A DNA stretch of 42,437 bases, from contig JABZGR010000017.1 in the NCBI GenBank assembly GCA_015259125.1, positions 1-42,437 of the forward strand, in the 5' to 3' direction. The notes beneath the pieces are model-generated. The model was not told the origin of the DNA and ran no database searches. It worked only from the letters and a program-made list of their open reading frames with translations. The stretch is from Alloprevotella tannerae (lineage in GTDB: Bacteria; Bacteroidota; Bacteroidia; Bacteroidales; Bacteroidaceae). Position 1 is the first letter of the stretch. Every line of letters starts with the position of its first letter. Made by a program: the position numbers and the translations under genes. Positions 8,721 to 15,678 of this stretch are shown here, piece after piece.

Positions 8721-9227
8721 TTAATAAATCGTGGCCATCACATGTCCGTTTTTAGCCAGCACTTCCCGATAAAAGTCTTTGAGGTTTTGGAAGTAATCGC
8801 TGATTTCTTCTTTCAATTCCTCTTCTTCATCATCGTAATCCCAAATATTGGGATAAAGCTCTGCCTTTTTACACGCTTCCATACTGAACTTTTCCATAGC
8901 CCCGTCTATGTCGAATGCTTCCAAAGCTGAAAGAATCTCGGCAACCCGTGTCTTTTCCGTATAAGCAATGAAATCCTCTATATCTTCGAGCGAACGAACC
9001 CCAACCACGGCTTCACTTAAAGGATCGTTGTCTATCGGCTCGCAAGCGGATACACCGGTAAGTACAAAATGGAGTGCGTCCCACATTTTGTCAATGTCTA
9101 AGAGCAACTCGGGTTCTTCTCCCCAGTCCTCCAGTTCTTCAAGCAACTCTTCACTATCGCCATTGAAATTCTTCAGACTGTTTAATTGCTGATCACTTAT
9201 ACACTGATAGCATGCAATCATTCCCAT
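8721..9227 (-). CDS. DUF1877 (YfbM-like) protein
   Basis: I place the start at ATG 9227, giving 168 residues beginning MGMIACYQCISDQQLNSL. This matches the family N-terminus; an upstream extension to 9335 has no such support. AAAAGAAG just upstream can serve as ribosome site, and an ATG two codons in is the alternative. Family marks are the LLDIDKMWDALHFVLTG block (about residues 44-60), PLSEAVVG, and a C-terminal YFQNLKDFYREVLAKNG helix. DUF1877 proteins are small cytoplasmic proteins of unknown biochemistry that recur in polyimmunity loci. It is the first gene of the immunity-type run. Confidence 0.85.
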   Translation of the reverse strand: MGMIACYQCISDQQLNSLKNFNGDSEELLEELEDWGEEPELLLDIDKMWDALHFVLTGVSACEPIDNDPLSEAVVGVRSLEDIEDFIAYTEKTRVAEILSALEAFDIDGAMEKFSMEACKKAELYPNIWDYDDEEEELKEEISDYFQNLKDFYREVLAKNGHVMATIY

Positions 9228-9487
9228 GTGTTTTCTTCTTTTAAGTTTATAAACTTGTATCAATTGCCTACAAATTGCCCCGCACCATTGAAGCGCAAGA
9301 CTTTCTTTTCTCTGTAAGCCTATCACTTCCCACAAAATTCGTCCTTTTCATGCAGAAAGACGAAGAAAATCCTTGAAAACTGACCTCTATGCAGAGAAAT
9401 TAACTCTCAAGCCCCTCTAAAGCATAACCTTTCCGCTTGTGCCGCTAATCTTTGAGCAAGGCCACAACTCTTTACTTCCACAAAAAC

Positions 9488-9603
9488 AAGCCCTTAGGCT
9501 TGGTCTCTTGGCAGGGCAGGCGTTGGAGCGAAGCGACAACCCTGCCACAATCCGCCGCAAAATGCAACCCCTTAGGGTTGGTCTTTCAAAATCGTCCGCA
9601 TAT
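9488..9603 (+). repeat. Three-hairpin repeat element, copy A
   Basis: The element has three parts. First is CAAGCC-CTTA-GGCTTG, next a GGCAGGG...CCCTGCC arm pair spanning about 37 nt, and last CAACCC-CTTA-GGGTTG. A conserved GGTCT(C/T)TTGG spacer follows the first hairpin and GGTCTTTCAA follows the last. Confidence 0.85.
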
Positions 9604-9655
9604 AGCCGTTTGTATATGCTGATAAATCAAACCACCAAAGCCCACCCCTGCGACA

Positions 9656-9709
9656 CAAGCCCTTAGATTTGGCCCTTCAGGGTTTCCGCCGGCGGGCGTT
9701 GGCTTGTTT
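9656..9709 (+). repeat. Truncated three-hairpin repeat, copy B
   Basis: The left end (AAGCCCTTAGATTTGG) matches the first hairpin with mutations. The central hairpin is replaced by unrelated GC-rich sequence. It begins 170 bp after copy A, and the preceding linker resembles that before copy E. Confidence 0.6.
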
Positions 9710-9823
9710 TTGAAAGACCAACCCTATGGGGTTGTCAATTTAGTTATGCTCCGAGGCAGCGTTGACGCTGTGCGTCAACACTGCCCTACCAAAGGACTAA
9801 CCCCGATGGGGTTATTGGTGGAC
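9710..9823 (-). repeat. Three-hairpin repeat element, copy C (inverted)
   Basis: Read on the minus strand it has AACCCC-ATC-GGGGTT, then the GTCCTTTGG spacer. The central stem is GGCAGCGTTGACGC with GCGTCAACACTGCC (one mismatch, 3-nt loop), followed by CAACCCCATAGGGTTGGTC. It has the same order of parts as copy A, in opposite orientation. Confidence 0.85.
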
Positions 9824-9932
9824 GAAACTATGCGGAAACGATACAAATTCACGCGGAAATTCTGACACGTATACGTGTTATTGATCCAAAGCAATTATAA
9901 ACTCGAATGTAAACGCGCAAAACATCCCCAAC

Positions 9933-10044
9933 AAGCCCTTAGGCTTGGTCTTTTGGCAGGGCAGGCGTTGGAGCGAAGCGACAACCCTGCCATAGTCCAC
10001 CACAAAAATGCAACCCCTTAGGGTTGGTCTTTCAAGATGTCCGC
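9933..10044 (+). repeat. Three-hairpin repeat element, copy D
   Basis: Nearly identical to copy A through all three hairpins, including the central GGCAGGG and CCCTGCC arms and the GGTCTTTCAA end. Confidence 0.87.
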
Positions 10045-10102
10045 TAATAGGCGTGTAAATACACAGATAAACCCAAACCACCAAAGCTCATCCCCGTGAC
10101 GC

Positions 10103-10218
10103 AAGCCCTTAGGCTTGGTCTTTTGGTAGGGCAGGCGTTGGAGCAAAGCGACAACCCTGCCACGATGCGCCGCAAAGGGCAACCCCATAGGGTTGGTCTC
10201 TCAAAATCGTCCGCATAT
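10103..10218 (+). repeat. Three-hairpin repeat element, copy E
   Basis: Same plan as A and D, with GGTAGGG in the left central arm and CAACCCCATAGGGTTG as the last hairpin. It starts exactly 170 bp after copy D and ends about 30 bp before the HU-like gene promoter. Confidence 0.87.
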
Positions 10219-10246
10219 CGGCTTATAGTCAAGCGTTTATGGCGTA

Positions 10247-10278
10247 TTTGGCCGGCTCAGTAGAATTGCTTACCTTTG
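10247..10278 (+). promoter_or_regulatory. Bacteroidota-type promoter of the HU-like gene
   Basis: TTTG at 10247-10250 and TACCTTTG at 10271-10278 are 20 nt apart and match the TTTG-N19-21-TAnnTTTG consensus. The start codon is 61 bp downstream. Confidence 0.8.
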
Positions 10279-10338
10279 CATACGCAAGGGCGAGGAGCGC
10301 TCTTGATTCAATTATTCACCAATTAAATCTATACCACA

Positions 10339-10749
10339 ATGATTAAATTCGTTATCAGAGCGAAGAAAAATCCACTCAAAAAAGATCAAGTGAAATTTTA
10401 TCCGCAGATGGCGCCGGGCGTGCCCGTGATGTTGCGCACGATTGTCGGGCGCATCGAGAAGCGTTCGGGCGTATCTTCTGCCTCCGTCAAGGCGGTATTG
10501 GATGCTCTGCAATATGAGATTCTCCAAACACTTGCGGATGGTAATTCGGTTCGCTTAGGAGATCTTGGTTCTTTTCGTCTGACAATGCACGGCGAGGGCG
10601 TAACGACGGCGAAAGAGGCCAAGGACAAAGGAGCAAATCTCATTAAACGTGTGAGCGTGCGGTTCACGAAAAGCAGTACGATGCGTATGGCTCTCGACAA
10701 GCACAACTTAATCTTCGGTGCGCAGGACGATATCCGAAATGCGAAGTAG
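10339..10749 (+). CDS. HU-related DNA-binding protein
   Basis: The 136-residue product belongs to the long HU-like family typical of Bacteroidota. The N-terminal MIKFVIRAKKNPLKKDQVKF segment is followed by an HU-type helical region (VPVMLRTIVGRIEKRSGVSSASVKAVLDALQ split over about residues 29-60). A saddle region then includes GNSVRLGDLGSFRLTM. HU-related proteins bend DNA and act as nucleoid proteins. It has its own promoter and stands alone between repeat copies E and F. Whether it binds those hairpins is speculation. Confidence 0.92.
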   Translation: MIKFVIRAKKNPLKKDQVKFYPQMAPGVPVMLRTIVGRIEKRSGVSSASVKAVLDALQYEILQTLADGNSVRLGDLGSFRLTMHGEGVTTAKEAKDKGANLIKRVSVRFTKSSTMRMALDKHNLIFGAQDDIRNAK

Positions 10750-10886
10750 TTGAGGATTGAGGCACAGCTTAGTGCCGGCAGAAAATTACATTTAGCAATG
10801 GCCGCGTTTCCGGTTTCGGGAGCGTGGCTTTTTCGTACCTTGTTGAAAAAGTGTTGTTTTTCGCGTGCGCGGGGATAAAGATAGTT

Positions 10887-10998
10887 CAAACTTTCACCTA
10901 TGATCGGAAAAAGTTTCTTAGGTAAAAGTTGAAACGGTCTTATAGGAGAATTAAAATTGTCTTATAAGAAAGTTTCAACGATCATAGGTGAAAGTTTG
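10887..10998. repeat. Inverted-repeat element with 20-bp perfect arms
   Basis: CAAACTTTCACCTATGATCG at 10887-10906 is perfectly complementary to 10979-10998. Nested within are GTTGAAAC (10928-10935) and GTTTCAAC (10972-10979), and two GTCTTATA motifs. It has no room for a transposase. A related, more diverged element is at 36633-36735. Confidence 0.85.
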
Positions 10999-11186
10999 GC
11001 GAGGGTGCGGAGACGGGTGGATCGGGGTGCAGAGATGGGAGAATCGGGGTGCGTAAGGCGGTGTTGTTTTGTAGCTGAACCTTCGATGAAACCGCGGTTT
11101 TTTGAACTTTTCCTCCGTTTTTACATTACTTTTTGCGCGTTTCCGTTAAAGTGTGAGCGCCCTTTACTCATAAACCGGTGTGTTTT

Positions 11187-11299
11187 TGAAAGGCCAACCC
11201 TATAGGGTTGTCATTGAAACCTTGATTCGAGGCAGGGTTGACGCGGCGCGTCAACCCTGCCCTATCAAAAGACTAACCCCAATGGGGTTATTTGTGGAC
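11187..11299 (-). repeat. Three-hairpin repeat element, copy F (inverted)
   Basis: The central hairpin is perfect: GGCAGGGTTGACGC and GCGTCAACCCTGCC with a 3-nt loop (11231-11261). It is flanked by CCAACCC-TATA-GGGTTG and AACCCC-AAT-GGGGTT. It has the same order as copy C. Confidence 0.87.
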
Positions 11300-11717
11300 G
11301 TGTGGTCGTGGAAAAGAGATGATGAAGTTAGCACTTGGAGATTGAAAGTTAAGCATTGAAAGTATTAACCCTGAAAGGGTTATTGAAGGGTGCGACGATA
11401 CAATCAAAAAAAGAGAGTAAGCTCCTTTGATCTTATCTTTGTAGTTGTAAAAAAGAACGCAAGAGAACAATGGAACTTACACGCTCACAAAAGGCGGTAT
11501 TTTTTCCTGAACTTATATCTACTATATAAATACTTTTAGGGATACTACTTGTAAAAGCACACGAAAAGACTGAAAAACTAAGTTGAACTTTACTTTTCGG
11601 AGAAAGATCGGCAGACAATCAGTGTATCTATGAATAGAGGCATCACTTTGTAAGTTTGGAAATGTGTGAGCGCTACGGACATAGGCCTATAATCAGCTAA
11701 CGACCAATGCTTAGTGA

Positions 11718-12002
11718 CTACTCCTCAAACTTTTCTTCTACGTTAAAAATAACTTCGCAGTCGCAATACCCGCCAATCTCTCTTAAGAACTCCAATACTT
11801 CTTCTACATTATTCACTTGCTTGTCGCGTAAGAACTGTTCAGTTAGCGAAAAGTCGTGGTTGCATCCGGTAGTTTCCGATTGCTCATTCAGATAATCGAA
11901 TAAGTCCAAGAACAATTCTCTTGCCATTGGCAAACTGCTTTCAAATGCTTGCCGTTGCAAATCTTTATAATGCTGTCGCATCTTCTTATCGGTTTGATTC
12001 AT
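11718..12002 (-). CDS. DUF2695 domain protein
   Basis: The 94-residue acidic protein has an N-terminal helical segment, then NHDFSLTEQFLRDKQVNN and EVLEFLREIGGYCDCEVIFNVE. The CDCEV motif near the C-terminus (about residues 78-82) together with the HDF...T block is the mark of DUF2695. No export or membrane signals are seen. Members occur among standalone immunity-type genes. It stands alone, about 2.5 kb from the main immunity run, with repeat-rich DNA between, so it may be a separated member of the same island. Confidence 0.8.
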   Translation of the reverse strand: MNQTDKKMRQHYKDLQRQAFESSLPMARELFLDLFDYLNEQSETTGCNHDFSLTEQFLRDKQVNNVEEVLEFLREIGGYCDCEVIFNVEEKFEE

Positions 12003-12163
12003 ATCAAAGTATGGTGTACGAGAATTTGTTGATAATTGTGTTCTACTTACAAAAGTAATCCTTGTGTTCTATTTAAGTAGTGCCCGACAAAAGAGTATAA
12101 ACTCTACTCTCTATTTCCCAAGATAGTATAAGCGGTATCGTTAAATCTGGCAAGGTTAAGACA

Positions 12164-13891
12164 TTAACTAAATTCCTCTAACATCACGATTTGTGGGTAA
12201 TGGTCGTTATAAGAACAGCTATATACGTCAACGCCGTCTTTACTAGCAACTCTTTCCATTTTCAACTCATCAATAAGTGCAAACATAGGTCCATTTCTAT
12301 TTGTTTTCTTATAATTGAAGAGTACTTTTCCATTATATTTTTTAGATAGGTAATTAACTAAAGTTGGTTCTATCTTTTTATTCGCTACGCGGCAGCTAAT
12401 CACAAAATCAGTAATGCAAGGAATATCACCACTCTTATCAACAATAAGAAAGCCTACAATGCCGTAGTCACCAAACTTATCACTTGATCGAAGAACATAA
12501 GTATCTGCTCTTTCACTATTAACGAGCGCAGTCACTTCATCTAAAGAAAGCCTTCTTCCTGACGCATTAAGTTGGTTCGTACGCTGAAGAAGCTCATAAC
12601 AACGAGGAAGTGTTTCTTCTGTTGGTCTGGACAAGTTTGCTTTTATCCTACAACTCTGTAGGAAGTCATCAATATTGCCCGTCCAATTATCTTCTTCTTC
12701 TTTCAAAGATTCCAGCATCTTATAAGTTGACCTGCGCTTTTGAGAATCTTCAGTAACAATCGTATTAAATCTTTTGCAGGTCGAAAAAGAGAGCATTTCC
12801 GATGGATCTATGCAGGTTATACTTGGATAACGTAATGATACTTCATTACGCTCAAAAGGATTATCATCGACAAAAACAATCGTGTTAGGATTGATATTCA
12901 TCTGTTCTATCGTTTTTCCAATATTGATGCTTTTAGGATTCCAATTGATTTTGTTGAAAATAAAATATTCATCTATACCCAAAGCCTTTAACTTATCCAC
13001 GACTTGCTCTTTATCGTTCTTCGATGCAATACTATTTACAATCCCAGAACGATCAAGTCTTTTAATAAGCTCAACAAATTGACTATTCACCTCTACATTA
13101 CTGTCCTCAATCAAGACTCCTTTCCAAAGCGTATTATCAAGATCCCAAATGACACACTTAACTTTTTTCCCCTCTGTTTTATTGGTTGGCTCCAACTCTA
13201 AATATTCAAAGGTAAGCGCAATGTGTTCTTCTGCATTTGCCGGATGTATGTTGATAAAATGTAATTCTTCAGCACTTGCATAGGAGGGAATAGAAACAAA
13301 AAATTCAGAATCTCCAAGCGGAACTTGAATCGACTCTCTGAAAAGATGTTTACTTGCTGACTTCACATCAACCAGCAGAGTTGTCTCTTGCTGTTTATTC
13401 TTTAACTTTCCGTGCAGAGATAAGGCGTGAATAGGAGTTCTTTTCTTTGTGAAAGCATTAATTACCTTCTGGCGATAACTAAACCACCCAGCATCAATAA
13501 ATCGCTGAATAGGAGTATTAGAAACTAAATTAGCCAAACCTCTAAAGAAACGCCCAAAGGCAGAAATAGAGCAATATAAAAGTGAGTACGTCTTACTTTT
13601 AATAGGCTTTATATTCAACTGAGATTCTATTTTTGCCCAAGTTCTAAACTCTACTTCAGCTCCAAGTCCTTCATCTGTAATTATAGGAGATACTCCTCCA
13701 ACTATCCGAATACAATTACCATCACTACGTCTTTTATAACGCTTACAAGTAGTATAACAAGTTGGAGCTGCACATTCTATACAATGCTCAGTCCAAAGTA
13801 AAGGAATTAAATCTGCCTTTTTATCATATTGGCGCTTGATAATCTTTTTGTATCCTTTGGCGATAGCCTTGGAGTATATAAATTCAAACAT
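12164..13891 (-). CDS. FkbH-like HAD-IIIC phosphatase/acyltransferase-type protein with N-terminal cysteine cluster
   Basis: The 575-residue product has an FkbH-like HAD domain (about 245-400) with CVIWDLDNTLWKG (nucleophile Asp250, Asp252), SIASKND and VFVDDNPFERNE. A GNAT-like C-terminal half (about 425-560) contains LLQRTNQLNASG and DKFGDYGIVGFLIV. The first 60 residues carry Cys37-x2-Cys40-x4-Cys45-x3-Cys49 and Cys60, within HCIECAAPTCYTTCK. This spacing resembles a ferredoxin-type [4Fe-4S] motif of the NrfC/DmsB sort. FkbH-like proteins load or modify acyl groups on carriers in polyketide and glycan pathways. The gene follows a polysaccharide deacetylase gene with a 4-bp gap and is AT-richer than its neighbours, suggesting transfer. 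The substrate is unknown. Confidence 0.82.
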   Translation of the reverse strand: MFEFIYSKAIAKGYKKIIKRQYDKKADLIPLLWTEHCIECAAPTCYTTCKRYKRRSDGNCIRIVGGVSPIITDEGLGAEVEFRTWAKIESQLNIKPIKSKTYSLLYCSISAFGRFFRGLANLVSNTPIQRFIDAGWFSYRQKVINAFTKKRTPIHALSLHGKLKNKQQETTLLVDVKSASKHLFRESIQVPLGDSEFFVSIPSYASAEELHFINIHPANAEEHIALTFEYLELEPTNKTEGKKVKCVIWDLDNTLWKGVLIEDSNVEVNSQFVELIKRLDRSGIVNSIASKNDKEQVVDKLKALGIDEYFIFNKINWNPKSINIGKTIEQMNINPNTIVFVDDNPFERNEVSLRYPSITCIDPSEMLSFSTCKRFNTIVTEDSQKRRSTYKMLESLKEEEDNWTGNIDDFLQSCRIKANLSRPTEETLPRCYELLQRTNQLNASGRRLSLDEVTALVNSERADTYVLRSSDKFGDYGIVGFLIVDKSGDIPCITDFVISCRVANKKIEPTLVNYLSKKYNGKVLFNYKKTNRNGPMFALIDELKMERVASKDGVDVYSCSYNDHYPQIVMLEEFS

Positions 13892-13895
13892 CTTT

Positions 13896-14693
13896 CTACT
13901 TCAGCCTTTGATAAATGTCCATAGAAGTAACAACATCTAAACGCTGTTCATCTCTTTCTCGCACTAAAAATTCGCATAAGTCTGTGAACTTCGTACGTTC
14001 ATAGTCCCAATTATCTCTAAGTTTCCCATCCTCAACAATGCTATGGAACATAAGAATACACACTTTCCCGGTTGACTCAGCCTCATTAATAATAGCCTTC
14101 AATTCTGATACTTTAATTGAAGATAAGACCGGTATACTATACAAGATACCATTCTCCACATGAGACATTAATGTATCTTGATAAGCTAAACGATATAAAA
14201 ACGGCCATTTCAATAATCGACTTGCCTTGCGCAAATAAGTTTTCAGAATAGGATAACTCAAATACCTTAATGACAATCTCACATATTCCAAGTGAGAAGC
14301 ATTAAGTTCTTGCTTCATTTCTTGATATTCATCCAAATTCAAATCTGTACCCGGACTCGCGAATCCATTGCCATACTGAGTAAGCATCTCTACATTGAGA
14401 TCTTTCAATAGTTCTTTTTGTCCTTTCAAAATATCTTCTTTCGTATTGAGATGGTAATACCCATGAGATGCAATCTCTACAAGGGGATCTTGAAACATTT
14501 CTTTTACCATATCAACATTCATCGGTTCTGTTGGGGCAAGTCGTTTTAACCTACCTTCTCCTCTTACAAAGCCTGTCGTTATATTTAAGGTCGCAGGTAA
14601 ATTGTATTTTTTCAATAAAGGATAAAGTATGTTGTAATTATCTATGCGACCATCGTCAAAGCTTAAGCTGATCAATGCTTTATCTTTCATCAT
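13896..14693 (-). CDS. Polysaccharide deacetylase (NodB-homology) family protein
   Basis: The 265-residue product begins MMKDKALISLSFDDGRIDNY. Asp13-Asp14 form the TFDD-type catalytic/metal motif. His77 and His81 in SHGYYHL are the metal-binding His pair of the NodB fold. A later LMFHSIVEDG segment (about 215) is the usual final motif. There is no signal peptide, so it probably acts in the cytoplasm or on a lipid-linked substrate at the inner face. It is the first gene of a two-gene unit with the FkbH-like gene. Together they may modify a glycan or glycolipid; the substrate is not readable here. Confidence 0.87.
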   Translation of the reverse strand: MMKDKALISLSFDDGRIDNYNILYPLLKKYNLPATLNITTGFVRGEGRLKRLAPTEPMNVDMVKEMFQDPLVEIASHGYYHLNTKEDILKGQKELLKDLNVEMLTQYGNGFASPGTDLNLDEYQEMKQELNASHLEYVRLSLRYLSYPILKTYLRKASRLLKWPFLYRLAYQDTLMSHVENGILYSIPVLSSIKVSELKAIINEAESTGKVCILMFHSIVEDGKLRDNWDYERTKFTDLCEFLVRERDEQRLDVVTSMDIYQRLK

Positions 14694-14964
14694 TTTTTAT
14701 TATTTATCGTTATAGATGACTTAAAACCACCCTTGTATACTTCGTGTTTGATACAAATAAGACAAGAAATTCCTTGTTTTACTTTCCATCACTATATGTT
14801 CACTTCGTGCAAATATACTCTTTTTTGTTTGTTCGTTCTATTTATATCAGGATTTTAGTCGAACGCCAGCACGATACATTCCCCTCTTCCCCTATCATTG
14901 ATTAGAACAACGCTTCTCTACACACAGATCTTCCCACTATAAACTTGCAGAGATTGTTTAAAAC

Positions 14965-15549
14965 TCACTCAGAATGGGATGGCTGGAGCGTCTCAAGATA
15001 ACAAGCTCGGCAGAGGGGTTCATATTCGTCTTTTTCTCCTAAGAGCACTTGCTTTTCACTTTTGACAATGCGGTGAGAGACATAGGCAAGGTTTCCGCAG
15101 CGCAAGCAGATGGCGCGCACTTTGGTCACTTCATCCGCGATAGCTAAGAGTGCGGGCATCGGGCCGAAAGGAAGACCACGAAAGTCCATATCCAAACCTG
15201 CAACGATCACGCGTTTACCTTTATTCGCCAAAGTATTGCAAACATCGACTAAGCTATCGTCGAAAAATTGCGCTTCATCTATACCTATCACATCGGCCTC
15301 TGCCGCTAACAACAAAATACTCGAAGGGGAATCAACAGGCGTTGAGGGGATAGAATTGGCATCGTGCGAAACGATCTCTTCTTCAGAATATCGATTATCT
15401 ATGGTCGGTTTATAGATCTCCACCTTCTGATTGGCAAAGGTTGCACGGCGCAGACGGCGAATTAACTCTTCAGTTTTTCCGGAAAACATCGAACCGCAAA
15501 CCACTTCAATGCGACCACGACACACATTCTCCTCTTGAAACAAGCTCAT
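14965..15549 (-). CDS. tdk: Thymidine kinase
   Basis: The 194-residue product is a type II thymidine kinase, which phosphorylates thymidine (and deoxyuridine) with ATP in nucleoside salvage. The P-loop GSMFSGKT is at residues 19-26 and the DEAQFF motif (Asp91-Glu92) follows. Two zinc-binding pairs, Cys148/Cys151 and Cys180/Cys183, form the usual structural site. The length is normal for the family. A -7 element TATCTTTG lies 23 bp upstream of the start. It is transcribed in the same direction as the DUF349 gene upstream, but a stem-loop at 15618-15652 separates them. Confidence 0.96.
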   Translation of the reverse strand: MSLFQEENVCRGRIEVVCGSMFSGKTEELIRRLRRATFANQKVEIYKPTIDNRYSEEEIVSHDANSIPSTPVDSPSSILLLAAEADVIGIDEAQFFDDSLVDVCNTLANKGKRVIVAGLDMDFRGLPFGPMPALLAIADEVTKVRAICLRCGNLAYVSHRIVKSEKQVLLGEKDEYEPLCRACYLETLQPSHSE

Positions 15550-15571
15550 AACAAAGATTTAAATTACACAG

Positions 15572-15579
15572 CAAAGATA
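15572..15579 (-). promoter_or_regulatory. Probable -7 promoter element of tdk
   Basis: TATCTTTG on the minus strand fits TAnnTTTG. No TTTG or TTG is found at the expected distance upstream, so the -33 part is weak or absent. Confidence 0.5.
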
Positions 15580-15617
15580 CGAAAACTCTCAAAGCCGACA
15601 GCCTAAAGTATAAAAGA

Positions 15618-15652
15618 AGACCTCAAGCCTTCTATAAAAGAACTTGAGGTCT
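15618..15652 (-). terminator. Intrinsic terminator after the DUF349 gene
   Basis: AGACCTCAAG (15618-15627) pairs perfectly with CTTGAGGTCT (15643-15652) around a 15-nt loop. The minus strand continues TCTTTTATACTTT. It lies between the DUF349 stop and the tdk promoter. Confidence 0.75.
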
Positions 15653-15678
15653 CATAATATATTATATGTATAAGTGCG

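Larger units (their letters stand above)
9228..10338. other. Gene-free repeat-rich stretch
   Basis: No coding gene is supported here. Short frames at 9439-9666, 9878-10084 and 10044-10232 are built out of the hairpin repeats. The stretch contains three-hairpin elements A, B, C, D and E (separate entries) and, at its right end, the promoter of the HU-like gene. Confidence 0.75.
10750..11717. other. Gene-free stretch with inverted-repeat elements
   Basis: I find no supported gene. The stretch holds the 110-bp inverted-repeat element (10887-10998), repeat copy F (11187-11299) and an isolated hairpin, TAACCC-TGAA-AGGGTTA, near 11363-11380. Small frames in 10957-11205 and 11288-11618 have no recognisable protein character. 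Confidence 0.65.

Noticed and set aside
8721..9335. Longer start for the DUF1877 gene
   Set aside because: The extra 36 residues lack family similarity, while MGMIACYQC at 9227 matches the family N-terminus.
9488..10218. CRISPR array
   Set aside because: The repeats are about 115 bp, occur in both orientations, are themselves made of hairpins, have no uniform spacers, and no cas gene is present.
9439..10232. Short coding frames inside the repeats (9439-9666, 9878-10084, 10044-10232)
   Set aside because: They translate the hairpin repeats and share residues only because of that.
10398..10889. 163-codon minus-strand frame
   Set aside because: It is the antisense shadow of the HU-related gene.
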